Below, piece after piece: positions 52,181-60,965 of a DNA stretch of 64,000 nt (its first letter is position 1; each line of letters begins with the position of its first letter). The DNA is from Arthrobacter sp. ISL-28 (GTDB lineage Bacteria > Actinomycetota > Actinomycetes > Actinomycetales > Micrococcaceae), in NCBI RefSeq assembly GCF_018613875.1, contig NZ_JAGGPJ010000010.1, positions 62,001-126,000 on the forward strand, written 5' to 3'. Both the position numbers and the translations under genes were made by a program. The notes below the pieces were generated by a model that had not been told where the DNA came from, made no database searches, and saw only the letters and a list, made by a program, of their open reading frames with translations.

Positions 52181-53880
52181 TCGATTTCGATCCCGGGACA
52201 GCAGCCCCCACCAAAGGCACGGAAGTCCGCAACGGCGGGGATCTCGTCGTCGAGACCCTCGAAGCGCTCGGTGCCAAAACGGTCTTCGGGATCCCCGGCC
52301 AGCACGCGCTGGGCCTGTTTGATGCGATGGGCCGCGGGAACCTGCAGTTCGTCTCGTCGCGTGTGGAGAACAACAGCGCGTTCGCCGCGGACGGCTATTC
52401 GCGTGCCACGGGGGAGGTGGGCGTGCTGTTCCTGTCCACCGGTCCCGGCGCGCTGACGTCACTTGCCGGGCTGCAGGAGGCCTATGCCACCGGCGTGCCG
52501 ATGGTGGTCGTTGCCAGCCAGATCCCGCTTGAGGGCCTGGGCGCGCGCCGCAAGGGGATGCTGCACCAACTCGACGACCAGAAGGCCTCTGCCGCGAACG
52601 TCACCAAGAGCCAGCGCCTCATCCAGCACGCCTCCGGTATTCCATCAGCCATCCAGGATGCGTGGACCGAAGCGATCTCCTCGCCGCAGGGCCCCGTCTG
52701 GCTCGAGATCCCGCAGAACGTCCTGCTCGACCCCATCATGGTTCCCCCCGTCGAGGACGCGCTCGCCGAAGCCGCGGACAACCCGCCGCGTGTCGAGCTG
52801 GTCCGCGAAGCGGTCAAATGGCTGTCGGCGGCGGAACGTCCCGCCATCATCGCCGGCGGCGGCACTCGCCGCGGCAGGGCAGAGAAGTCGCTGCTCTCCA
52901 TTGCGGAGAAGCTGCGCGCCCCGGTCATCTGCACCCCCGGCGGCAACGGCGCATTCCCCTGGAACCACGAGTTGTCGTTGCAGTCCTGGATCGAGGACCG
53001 GCACATGACGGATGTGCTCGAGGATGCGGACGTCCTGATCGTGATCGGCTCCTCACTGGGCGAAGTCACGTCCAACTACTTCACCTTCGAACCGCGCGGC
53101 AGGATCATCCAGATCGACGCCGAACCCCGGGTCCTTGAATCCAACCGGCCAGGGCTGGGCATCAGGGCCGACGCCGGACAGGCGCTCGCGGCCCTGGACG
53201 AGGCACTGGCCCGGGTTGAGAATGTCGAAGCAAACTGGCACGGAGTGTCGCCCGAGGAGCTGGTCCGGGGATCCCTGGCGAAGGTTCGCGGCAGGCTCGA
53301 GTCCCAGGACCTCGGCAAGGAACTGAAGTTCATGGCCGACATCCGTGAGGCCGTTCCTGCCGACATGCAGACCTTCTGGGACATGACCATCTCGGCCTAC
53401 TGGGCCTGGAGCTGCTGGGACGCCCGGGAGGGCCAGTTCCACTCCGCCCAGGGTGCCGGCGGGCTCGGCTACGGCTTCCCGGCGGCAATCGGGGCAGCGG
53501 TGGGCCTCGAAACCGTGGGCAAGTCCCCTGCTTCGGCGCGTGTCCTCGCTGTATCCGGCGACGGCTCGGCCATGTACTCCATCGCGGAGCTGGCAACGGC
53601 CCGGCAGCACAACGTCCCGGTCACCTGGCTGATCGTGGACGACGGCGGCTACGGCATCCTGCGCGAGTATATGGTGGGGGCCTTCGGCAAGGCCACGGCC
53701 ACGGAACTCGCCCGCCCCGACTTCGTGAAGCTCGCCGAAGCCTTTGGCGTTCCGGCCACCCGGGTGGCTCCCCAGAACGTGGGGGACGCACTGAAGGCTG
53801 GCTTCGCCTCGGACGGACCGAACGTCGTCGTCGTCGAAACGCTCCTCAAGATGTTCGCCCCGACCCACCTGACCCCCTAA
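52177..53880 (+). CDS. ThDP-dependent enzyme, acetolactate-synthase-like; candidate 2-ketoarginine decarboxylase
   Basis: 567 aa with three ThDP-enzyme domains. The catalytic Glu64 is in [18 protein letters not shown] and the ThDP site is [14 protein letters not shown]. The motif that usually ends in NN is VDDGGYG here. Translation is coupled to the ureohydrolase by GTGA. AruI of Pseudomonas aeruginosa, a ThDP 2-ketoarginine decarboxylase of similar length, acts upstream of a guanidinobutyrase; that pairing is the basis for the role suggested. Benzoylformate-decarboxylase-like or other 2-oxoacid activity is possible. Confidence 0.85.
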   Translation: MIDFDPGTAAPTKGTEVRNGGDLVVETLEALGAKTVFGIPGQHALGLFDAMGRGNLQFVSSRVENNSAFAADGYSRATGEVGVLFLSTGPGALTSLAGLQEAYATGVPMVVVASQIPLEGLGARRKGMLHQLDDQKASAANVTKSQRLIQHASGIPSAIQDAWTEAISSPQGPVWLEIPQNVLLDPIMVPPVEDALAEAADNPPRVELVREAVKWLSAAERPAIIAGGGTRRGRAEKSLLSIAEKLRAPVICTPGGNGAFPWNHELSLQSWIEDRHMTDVLEDADVLIVIGSSLGEVTSNYFTFEPRGRIIQIDAEPRVLESNRPGLGIRADAGQALAALDEALARVENVEANWHGVSPEELVRGSLAKVRGRLESQDLGKELKFMADIREAVPADMQTFWDMTISAYWAWSCWDAREGQFHSAQGAGGLGYGFPAAIGAAVGLETVGKSPASARVLAVSGDGSAMYSIAELATARQHNVPVTWLIVDDGGYGILREYMVGAFGKATATELARPDFVKLAEAFGVPATRVAPQNVGDALKAGFASDGPNVVVVETLLKMFAPTHLTP

Positions 53881-53897
53881 CAACCGCAACAACACAG

Positions 53898-53962
53898 CGC
53901 GAACAGGCAGCTAATGCCCTCTCAGCACGATTTTGAGGGCATTAGCTGCCTGTTCGCGTTTT
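53898..53962 (+). terminator. 24-bp perfect-stem terminator after the ThDP gene
   Basis: Arms 53898-53921 and 53935-53958 are fully complementary (outer end CGCGAACAGGCAGC); the loop is 13 nt and TTTTC follows at 53959. Located 17 nt after the stop codon. Confidence 0.88.
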
Positions 53963-54130
53963 CTGTGGTGCCCGACGGCGGACAGGGCTGGCGGGTGTAC
54001 TCCGCAGGGATGATCTTCTCCGGCGATGTTTCGCTCAGGCAACGGATTTCGTACAGTAGGAAGGCTGAGGATGTCAGCCCCGGCTGCTAATACTTCTCCT
54101 AACCAATTCGCGCTCTCTCGCTAAGGACCC

Positions 54131-55870
54131 GTGAGCATGCTCGCCACCCTCATACGGCGCTACTCCAAGCCCTATATGCCGTACATTCTGGCCGTCATTG
54201 TCTTTCAACTGGCATCCACCATCGCCGCCCTCTACTTGCCCAGCCTCAACGCGCAGATTATCGACGAAGGCGTGTCCCGCGGCGACACGGACTTCATTTG
54301 GCGTACCGGCGCGGTGATGCTCCTGGTGGCCTTCCTCCAGGTGGGCGCCGCGATCGCCGGCGTGTACTTCGGCTCCAAGACTGCAATGGCGATGGGACGC
54401 GACCTGCGCCGGGGTGTTTTCCGGAAGGTGACGAGCTTCTCGGCCAAGGACGTTAATACGTTCGGCGCACCCACCCTGATCACCCGCGGCACCAACGACG
54501 TCCAGCAGGTGCAGATGCTGGTGCTGATGGGCCTGAACTTCATGATTTCCACCCCCATCATGTGCATCGGCGGCATCATCATGGCGCTGCGGGAGGACAT
54601 CAACCTCTCCTGGCTGGTCTGGGTTTCGGTGCCGGTTCTCATCGCGGTCGTCGGCTATATCGTGGTTCGCCTGATGCCGCTCTTCCGCTCCATGCAGAAG
54701 AAGATCGACCGCATCAACGAGGTTCTCCGCGAGCAGATCATCGGCATCCGGGTGGTCCGGGCCTTCGTCCGTGAGCCGTACGAGACCGAACGTTTCGGCC
54801 AGGCCAACAAGGAACTCACGGACGTTTCCCTCAAGATCGGTGCCCTGTTCGTCCTGATGTTCCCGGCGATCGGCATGATCCTGCACCTGTCCACCGCAGC
54901 CGTGCTGTGGTTCGGCGGCCAGCGAGTCGACTCGGGGGACATGCAGGTTGGCGCCCTGACGGCATTCCTGCAGTACCTGCTCCAGATCCTCATGGCAGTC
55001 ATGATGGGCACGTTCATGGCCATGATGATTCCCCGGGCCTCCGTCTGCGCGGACCGCATCGGCGAGGTGCTCGACGTCGAACCCTCCATCCATGATCCGG
55101 AGAGTCCGCAGACACCCGCGAAGCTGGAAGGCGTGGTGGAATACCGCAACGTCACGTTCGCGTATCCGGGCGCGGAAGCCCCCGTTCTCAGCAACGTCAG
55201 TTTCACCGCACGGCCGGGGGAGACTGTGGCAATCATCGGCTCCACCGGCGCGGGCAAGACCTCGCTCCTGTCACTTCTGCCCCGCCTCTACGATGTGGCT
55301 GACGGGGAGGTGCTGCTCGACGGCGTGTCCGTCAGCAAGCTGGACCGTGCCGAGATCACCAAGCGCGTGGCGCTCGTGCCCCAGCGCCCGTATCTGTTCT
55401 CCGGAACCATCGAGCACAACCTGCGCTTCGGCAAAACCGAGGCGACCGACGAGGAACTCTGGGATGCGCTCCAGGTGGCCCAGGGTGACGGCTTTGTGCG
55501 GGAAAAGAAGAACGTACTCGCTTCCCGGATCGCCCAGGGCGGCACCAACGTCTCAGGCGGACAGCGGCAGCGCCTGTGCATCGCGAGGGCCCTGGTGACG
55601 AAGCCCAAGGTGTACCTCTTCGACGATTCCTTCTCGGCCCTGGACGTGGCGACCGATGCGAGGCTGCGTGCCGCGTTGAAGCGGACCACAGCAGATGCCA
55701 CGGTGATCATCGTGGCGCAGCGGATTTCCACCATCACCGAGGCGGACCAGATCCTGGTGCTGGACAACGGCCGCATCGTGGACCGCGGAACGCACGAGGA
55801 ACTGCTGGAAACGTCACCCACATACCAGGAAATCGTCGAGTCCCAGCTGAGCGTGGAGGAAGTGGCATGA
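54131..55870 (+). CDS. ABC exporter half A, degenerate ATP site
   Basis: 579 aa, six-helix membrane domain then NBD. Walker A GSTGAGKTS, signature VSGGQRQRLCIARAL, and Walker B VYLFDDSFSALD, where Asp stands in place of the catalytic Glu. In heterodimeric exporters such as TM287/288 this is the non-catalytic side. GTG 54131 is used because TAAGGA precedes it; ATG 54137 is the alternative. It overlaps the partner gene by ATGA. Substrate unknown, possibly drugs or lipids. Confidence 0.94.
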   Translation: MSMLATLIRRYSKPYMPYILAVIVFQLASTIAALYLPSLNAQIIDEGVSRGDTDFIWRTGAVMLLVAFLQVGAAIAGVYFGSKTAMAMGRDLRRGVFRKVTSFSAKDVNTFGAPTLITRGTNDVQQVQMLVLMGLNFMISTPIMCIGGIIMALREDINLSWLVWVSVPVLIAVVGYIVVRLMPLFRSMQKKIDRINEVLREQIIGIRVVRAFVREPYETERFGQANKELTDVSLKIGALFVLMFPAIGMILHLSTAAVLWFGGQRVDSGDMQVGALTAFLQYLLQILMAVMMGTFMAMMIPRASVCADRIGEVLDVEPSIHDPESPQTPAKLEGVVEYRNVTFAYPGAEAPVLSNVSFTARPGETVAIIGSTGAGKTSLLSLLPRLYDVADGEVLLDGVSVSKLDRAEITKRVALVPQRPYLFSGTIEHNLRFGKTEATDEELWDALQVAQGDGFVREKKNVLASRIAQGGTNVSGGQRQRLCIARALVTKPKVYLFDDSFSALDVATDARLRAALKRTTADATVIIVAQRISTITEADQILVLDNGRIVDRGTHEELLETSPTYQEIVESQLSVEEVA

Positions 55871-57939
55871 GCGCCGACAAGAAGGCCGTTCGCGATCGCA
55901 CTGCTCCGGAAGACGTACTTCCAGAGGAAACAGCCACGGACTCTGCACTCCTGGACGACGACGACTTCGTCGAGGAGGAGTACAAACCCACCGAGGCCGA
56001 CGGCGGCATGTTCGGCGCGATGCCGGCCAAGAAACCAGAGCACTTCTGGCCCTCCGCCAAGAGACTCCTGGGCCTGCTCAAGCCCGAGGCGGTGGGCATC
56101 TACATTGTGGTGGCCATGGTCATCGTGTCGGTGGTCCTCAACGTCATCGCTCCCAAGGTGCTCGGCCAGGCCATGGACGTCATTTTCGGCGGAGTGGTGG
56201 GCAAACAGCTCCCGGCGGGCGTCAGCAAGGAGCAGTTCGTCGACGGCCTGCGGGCGGAGGGCCAGAACAACTTCGCGGACATGATCTCCAAGATGGAGCT
56301 GATTCCCGGCACGGGCATCGACTTCCAGAAACTGGCCGTCCTGATTTCCGCGGTGCTGCTCATGTACTTCGTGGCCAACATCTTCCTGTGGCTGCAGGGT
56401 TATGTGCTGAACCGCATCGTCATGAAGGTCATCCGCCAGCTGCGCGACGACACCGAAAAGAAGCTCAACCGGCTGCCGCTGAACTACTTCGATACCCGCC
56501 AGCGCGGCGACGTCCTCTCCCGTGTGACCAACGACGTCGACAACGTCCAGCAGGCGCTGCAGCAAGCGTTCGCGCAGCTCATCAGTTCGGTCCTGACCGT
56601 CCTCGGCATTGTCATCATGATGTTCATCGTCTCGTGGCAGCTGGCCCTGATCGCACTCATCGCACTGCCGCTGTCCGGGATTGCGGCCGGAATAATCGGC
56701 GCGCGCAGCCAGAAACTGTTCGCCGCCCAGTGGAAGAACACCGGCGAGCTGAACGGCCAGATCGAGGAGTCCTTCTCCGGTCACGACCTGGTGCGGGTCT
56801 TCGGCCGCGACGCCGACATGCTGGAGCGTTTCGAGGAACGCAATAACGCCCTCTACAAGGCCAGCTTCGGCGCGCAGTTCGTCTCCGGCATCATCTTCCC
56901 GGTCATGCAGTTCGTCTCCTACCTCAGCTACGTGGGCATCGCCGTTGTGGGCGGACTGCGGGTGGCATCCGGCGGCATGAGCCTGGGTGACGCGACCGCG
57001 TTCATCCAGTACTCACGTGAGTTCACGCAGCCGCTGGGCCAGATGGCGGGCATGGCCAACATGCTGCAGTCCGGGGTGGCGTCGGCGGAGCGCGTGTTCG
57101 AGTTCCTGGACGCGGACGAGCAGGACGCCGAGACGGCCACCCGGCACCTCCCGGCCAAGACGGACGGCCACGTGGAGTTCCGCGACGTCAGCTTTAGCTA
57201 CACCGAGGACAAGCCGCTGATCGAGAACCTGTCCTTCACGGCCGAACCTGGACACACTGTGGCCATCGTCGGGCCCACGGGCGCCGGCAAGACCACCCTG
57301 GTGAACCTTGTGATGCGGTTCTACGAGCTCAACTCCGGTTCCATCACGCTGGACGGGGTCGACGTCACGCAGCTGAGCCGGGCCGAACTCCGCTCCAAGG
57401 TGGGCATGGTGCTGCAGGATGCCTGGTTGTTCGGCGGTTCCATTTACGACAACATCAGGTACGGAAAGCTGGACGCCACCGAGGAACAGGTCATGGCAGC
57501 GGCCAGGGCCACGTTCGTGGACCGCTTCGTGCGTGCGCTTCCGGACGGCTATGACACGGTCATCGACGAGGAAGGAAACAATGTCAGCGCGGGTGAGAAG
57601 CAGCTGATTACCATTGCCCGGGCGTTCGTGGCCAACCCGTCGCTGCTGATCCTGGACGAGGCAACGAGCTCGGTGGATACCCGCACCGAACTCCTGGTCC
57701 AGAAGGCGATGGCCGCGCTGCGGACGGACCGGACCAGCTTCGTGATCGCCCACCGTCTCTCCACCGTCCGCGACGCCGATACCATTCTGGTCATGGAGAA
57801 CGGAAAGATCGTGGAGCAAGGCAATCACCGGGCCCTCCTGGCCGAGGAAGGTGCCTACTACCGGCTGTACATGTCCCAGTTCGCGGGTGCGGATGTCGAG
57901 GAAGCCTCGGTGGACGACTCGACGGCGGTGCACAGCTGA
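55867..57939 (+). CDS. ABC exporter half B, catalytic ATP site
   Basis: 690 aa from ATG 55867. An acidic N-terminal tail of about 65 residues precedes the six-helix domain; the NBD has GPTGAGKTT, signature NVSAGEKQLITIARA and Walker B LILDEATSSVDT with the catalytic Glu. A large insertion between helices 1 and 2 (about residues 95-165) is likely extracellular. Together with half A it forms one full exporter with one active and one inactive ATP site. An open frame upstream of the ATG lies within half A. Confidence 0.94.
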   Translation: MSADKKAVRDRTAPEDVLPEETATDSALLDDDDFVEEEYKPTEADGGMFGAMPAKKPEHFWPSAKRLLGLLKPEAVGIYIVVAMVIVSVVLNVIAPKVLGQAMDVIFGGVVGKQLPAGVSKEQFVDGLRAEGQNNFADMISKMELIPGTGIDFQKLAVLISAVLLMYFVANIFLWLQGYVLNRIVMKVIRQLRDDTEKKLNRLPLNYFDTRQRGDVLSRVTNDVDNVQQALQQAFAQLISSVLTVLGIVIMMFIVSWQLALIALIALPLSGIAAGIIGARSQKLFAAQWKNTGELNGQIEESFSGHDLVRVFGRDADMLERFEERNNALYKASFGAQFVSGIIFPVMQFVSYLSYVGIAVVGGLRVASGGMSLGDATAFIQYSREFTQPLGQMAGMANMLQSGVASAERVFEFLDADEQDAETATRHLPAKTDGHVEFRDVSFSYTEDKPLIENLSFTAEPGHTVAIVGPTGAGKTTLVNLVMRFYELNSGSITLDGVDVTQLSRAELRSKVGMVLQDAWLFGGSIYDNIRYGKLDATEEQVMAAARATFVDRFVRALPDGYDTVIDEEGNNVSAGEKQLITIARAFVANPSLLILDEATSSVDTRTELLVQKAMAALRTDRTSFVIAHRLSTVRDADTILVMENGKIVEQGNHRALLAEEGAYYRLYMSQFAGADVEEASVDDSTAVHS

Positions 57940-57980
57940 CCGCGCGCGGGGCCGGCACCGTCGATTCCCGGCGCATCGAG

Positions 57981-58412
57981 GTGCTCGTGCCGATGCGCTG
58001 GGGCGATATGGACGCCTACGGTCACATTAACAACGTCCAGATTGTCCGCATGCTGGAGGAAGCGCGCATCGCGGCATTCGGTCCGCCGCGCGGCGCCGGA
58101 CTGCCCGGAGTGGAACCGCACGTCTCCCTGTTCAATGACGTTGCGGAGGGCACCATGGCCCTCGTGGTGGATCACCGCATCCGGTATGTGCGGACCTTGG
58201 AGTACCGCAATGTTCCCGCCGTGGTCCAGCTGTGGATTGGCACGGTCAAGGGAGCCAGTTTCGACATCCACTACCTTGTGCAGGATCCCGTTACTCGCGA
58301 GGATTGTGTGAAGGCCGCGAGCCACCTCGCTTTCGTCGATGAAGCCACCGGGAGGGTCCTGAGGCTGACGCCTGAGCAGAAGGAACGGCTGGAGCCCTTC
58401 ACCGAACACTAG
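57981..58412 (+). CDS. 4HBT-type acyl-CoA thioesterase
   Basis: 143 aa from GTG 57981, hot-dog fold. MRWGDMDAYGHINNVQIVRM has the Asp of the active site; RYVRTLEYRNVPAVVQLW is the next strand pair. It hydrolyses acyl-CoA thioesters; the chain length is not predictable. Protein-like sequence (MTARGAGTVDSRRIEV when read from CTG) continues upstream in frame to CTG 57936, which overlaps the exporter stop as CTGA and could be the real start. Same strand and spacing as the exporter, so probably one operon. Confidence 0.85.
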   Translation: MLVPMRWGDMDAYGHINNVQIVRMLEEARIAAFGPPRGAGLPGVEPHVSLFNDVAEGTMALVVDHRIRYVRTLEYRNVPAVVQLWIGTVKGASFDIHYLVQDPVTREDCVKAASHLAFVDEATGRVLRLTPEQKERLEPFTEH

Positions 58413-58436
58413 CCCTTTCCACAACGAGGAGCCGCA

Positions 58437-58679
58437 GTGAAAAAGAAGAAGAAGTCCTGGAAGGAACTCCCGCCGGCCGCCAAGTTTGGAACGGTGATTG
58501 TGGGTGCCGCGCAGCTGGCATTCCTTGTGGCCGCCCAGCGCGATATTTCCCGCCGTCCAGCCGAGCAGATCCGCGGTTCAAAGACGCTCTGGCGGATGGT
58601 CACGCTAGTCAATTTCATTGGCCCAAGCAGCTACTTTGCGTTTGGCCGGAAGCGGCTGCCCCGGCCTACCGCTAAGTAG
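58437..58679 (+). CDS. Small membrane protein, PLDc_N-like
   Basis: 80 aa. Lys-rich start MKKKKKSWKELP, then two hydrophobic helices (about 16-34 and 52-68). KTLWRMVTLVNFIGPSSYFAFGRK resembles the short phospholipase D-nuclease N-terminal (PLDc_N) membrane proteins. GTG 58437 after GAGGAG. It follows the thioesterase by 24 bp and may share its mRNA. Confidence 0.8.
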   Translation: MKKKKKSWKELPPAAKFGTVIVGAAQLAFLVAAQRDISRRPAEQIRGSKTLWRMVTLVNFIGPSSYFAFGRKRLPRPTAK

Positions 58680-58733
58680 CATTTGTGAAGGGCGTGGTGC
58701 TGGCCTCCAGCTTTAGCCTGTAAATTTGGAAGC

Positions 58734-60965
58734 ATGACCCCCGCGCCAAAGCCTGCAATGCACCGTGCCCTCGGCATCTCCAAAGAGATCGAAGACGCCG
58801 CGTGGTTTGTGCTCGGGGCGGGTCTCCAAGGCAAGCCGTCGGCCCTTGACAGTCGCACCCAGACGTGGACGGCCGATGCAGCGGCGGAATTGCTGGAACG
58901 TCTGGAGCGCGGGGCGGCTGACAGCAAGGCGCCCATGATGACCAACCTGCGGCACAACCTCGCGGACGCTTCCCGGGCAGCGAAACAGCTGGCCGTGGAG
59001 CTGCTGTTCCTGCAGTCACTGCCGCTGGCGCACGAGGTAAAGTCCCTCAAGGTCAAGCGGGCCCGCGTGGCGGAGGCGGCGTCCTGGCTGGAGCCGCCGC
59101 TGGAGCTCCCCACCGAGCTGTACAAGGGGATGACGGATCACGGCGTCATCAGGGACCGGACCGCGGAGTTCAACTGGACCATCTGGGACCACTTGAAGTG
59201 GCTGTGCAGGTTTGTGCAGCACGTTGACCAGCAGTCCACAGCCGCCATCAACAAGGCGCTGAAGGACCCGCTGGCCTTCCACCTGCTCGCCGCCGGGACA
59301 CCCGACGACCAGCCCGCCATCCGGCGCAGCATCGAATACCTTGCCTGGCCCAGTTTCTTCGAGCCCGTCGTGGCGGACGTTGAACGCCGGGAAATCAGGG
59401 ATGCCTTCGCATCATTGGTGGGCGGCGCCAAAGGCGACAGCGACGAAGAAATCACCGCGGACATCCGCCGCATCCGCCTGCACCTCGACGAGCAGGCCGG
59501 CACACGCATTGACTGGTACTCCCGCCAGCTCGTGAGCCAGTGGCGCAAGGTGGGGGACCCCGGCCGCCGCGCCTGGCTGCTGCGCACACACCACGACAAC
59601 GCCGAGCTCCTCGCGGCCTGGCAGGAGGAGGAAAAGGTGACGCTCGACGTCGAACACCTCCGCCTGCTCGACGCCGGCGTCACGGCCGGGCTCGTCCAGC
59701 ATGCCGTCGACGAGGATTACAAGCACCTCGGATACGTCGAGCGGGAGGACACGAAGACGGCGGTTTTCGCCTTCCTGACCGTTATGAAGCCGGGGGACCT
59801 TGCCCTCTGCCACAACTCCGGGGCCGTGCGGATCGGCGTCGTCTTGGGGGAGCCGGACCACAACGCGGACAACCGCCGGATGCGCCGCAAAGTGCGCTGG
59901 TTCGATGAAGCCCACCTCGTGACCGACCTTCCGCGGCACGTCCAGCGCCAGCTCGCCACTCCGGGCATCGTCGTCGACGTGACCCGCGTGGTACAGGCGC
60001 TGCAGGCGCTGGTGCCTGCTGAAGCGGAAACAGAGCCCGACGGCGGTGCGGAACCTGCCGCCGTCGTCGTCCCCGTCCAGGAGGGGTTCCAGCCGCTGAC
60101 GCGCGAATTCGCGGACTCGCTGCACATGGATCTGGAGCCGCTGCAGGAGATCGCCGAGCTGCTGGAGGAGAACCGGCAGCTGGTGCTGTATGGTCCGCCC
60201 GGAACCGGCAAGACGTATCTCGCCAAGCACCTGGCGGCCGAGCTCGCGCAGGACAGCACCGACGAACGGGTGAAGCTGGTGCAGTTCCACCCGTCGTACG
60301 CCTATGAGGACTTCTTCGAGGGCTACCGGCCGGACAAAACGGACGAGGGCCAGGTGTCCTTCAAGCTCGTGGCCGGCCCGCTGCGGCGGCTGGCCGAGGA
60401 GGCAGCCAAGCCCGGCAATGAGTCGAAGCCGTACTTCCTGATCATCGATGAGATGAACCGCGCCAACCTGGCCAAGGTGTTCGGGGAGCTGTACTTCCTG
60501 CTGGAGTACCGCGACGACCGGATCTATCTGCAGTACAGCCCCAACGAGCCGTTCACGTTGCCGGACAACCTGTACATCATCGGCACCATGAACACGGCGG
60601 ACCGCTCCATCGCCATGATGGATGCCGCCATCCGCCGCCGCTTCGCCTTCATCGAGCTGCACCCGAAGACCGAACCGGTGAAGGGGTCCCTGCTGCGGTT
60701 CCTGCAGGCCAGGCAGCTGGACACCACTCCGGCACTGCTGCTGGATGCCCTCAACGACGCCATTGATGAGTGGGACCGGGACCTCATGATCGGCCCGTCC
60801 TACTTCATGAAAAGGGCTGCCCAGACTCCTGCGGGGCTGCGCCGGATCTGGAAATACGAGCTCATGCCCCTGCTCGAGGAGCACTACCACGGGCAGTTGA
60901 ACCGTGCGCAGCTGGAGGAACGCTTCGGGCTGGAGCAGCTGATGGGACGCCTTGCGACTCGCTAA
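58734..60965 (+). CDS. mcrB: McrB-type AAA+ restriction GTPase with EVE-like reader domain
   Basis: 743 aa. The C-terminal half (about 470-740) is a McrB AAA+ motor: Walker A GPPGTGKTYLAK, FHPSYAYEDFFEGYRP, Walker B YFLIIDEMNRAN, and the McrB-specific guanine-binding segment GTMNTADRS. About 340-400 (FLTVMKPGDLALC, VRIGVVLGEPDHN) looks like a small PUA/EVE-type fold that could read modified bases. The first 340 residues are helical and unfamiliar. TAAATT lies 7 nt before ATG, so a leaderless start is likely. It overlaps mcrC. Confidence 0.9.
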   Translation: MTPAPKPAMHRALGISKEIEDAAWFVLGAGLQGKPSALDSRTQTWTADAAAELLERLERGAADSKAPMMTNLRHNLADASRAAKQLAVELLFLQSLPLAHEVKSLKVKRARVAEAASWLEPPLELPTELYKGMTDHGVIRDRTAEFNWTIWDHLKWLCRFVQHVDQQSTAAINKALKDPLAFHLLAAGTPDDQPAIRRSIEYLAWPSFFEPVVADVERREIRDAFASLVGGAKGDSDEEITADIRRIRLHLDEQAGTRIDWYSRQLVSQWRKVGDPGRRAWLLRTHHDNAELLAAWQEEEKVTLDVEHLRLLDAGVTAGLVQHAVDEDYKHLGYVEREDTKTAVFAFLTVMKPGDLALCHNSGAVRIGVVLGEPDHNADNRRMRRKVRWFDEAHLVTDLPRHVQRQLATPGIVVDVTRVVQALQALVPAEAETEPDGGAEPAAVVVPVQEGFQPLTREFADSLHMDLEPLQEIAELLEENRQLVLYGPPGTGKTYLAKHLAAELAQDSTDERVKLVQFHPSYAYEDFFEGYRPDKTDEGQVSFKLVAGPLRRLAEEAAKPGNESKPYFLIIDEMNRANLAKVFGELYFLLEYRDDRIYLQYSPNEPFTLPDNLYIIGTMNTADRSIAMMDAAIRRRFAFIELHPKTEPVKGSLLRFLQARQLDTTPALLLDALNDAIDEWDRDLMIGPSYFMKRAAQTPAGLRRIWKYELMPLLEEHYHGQLNRAQLEERFGLEQLMGRLATR

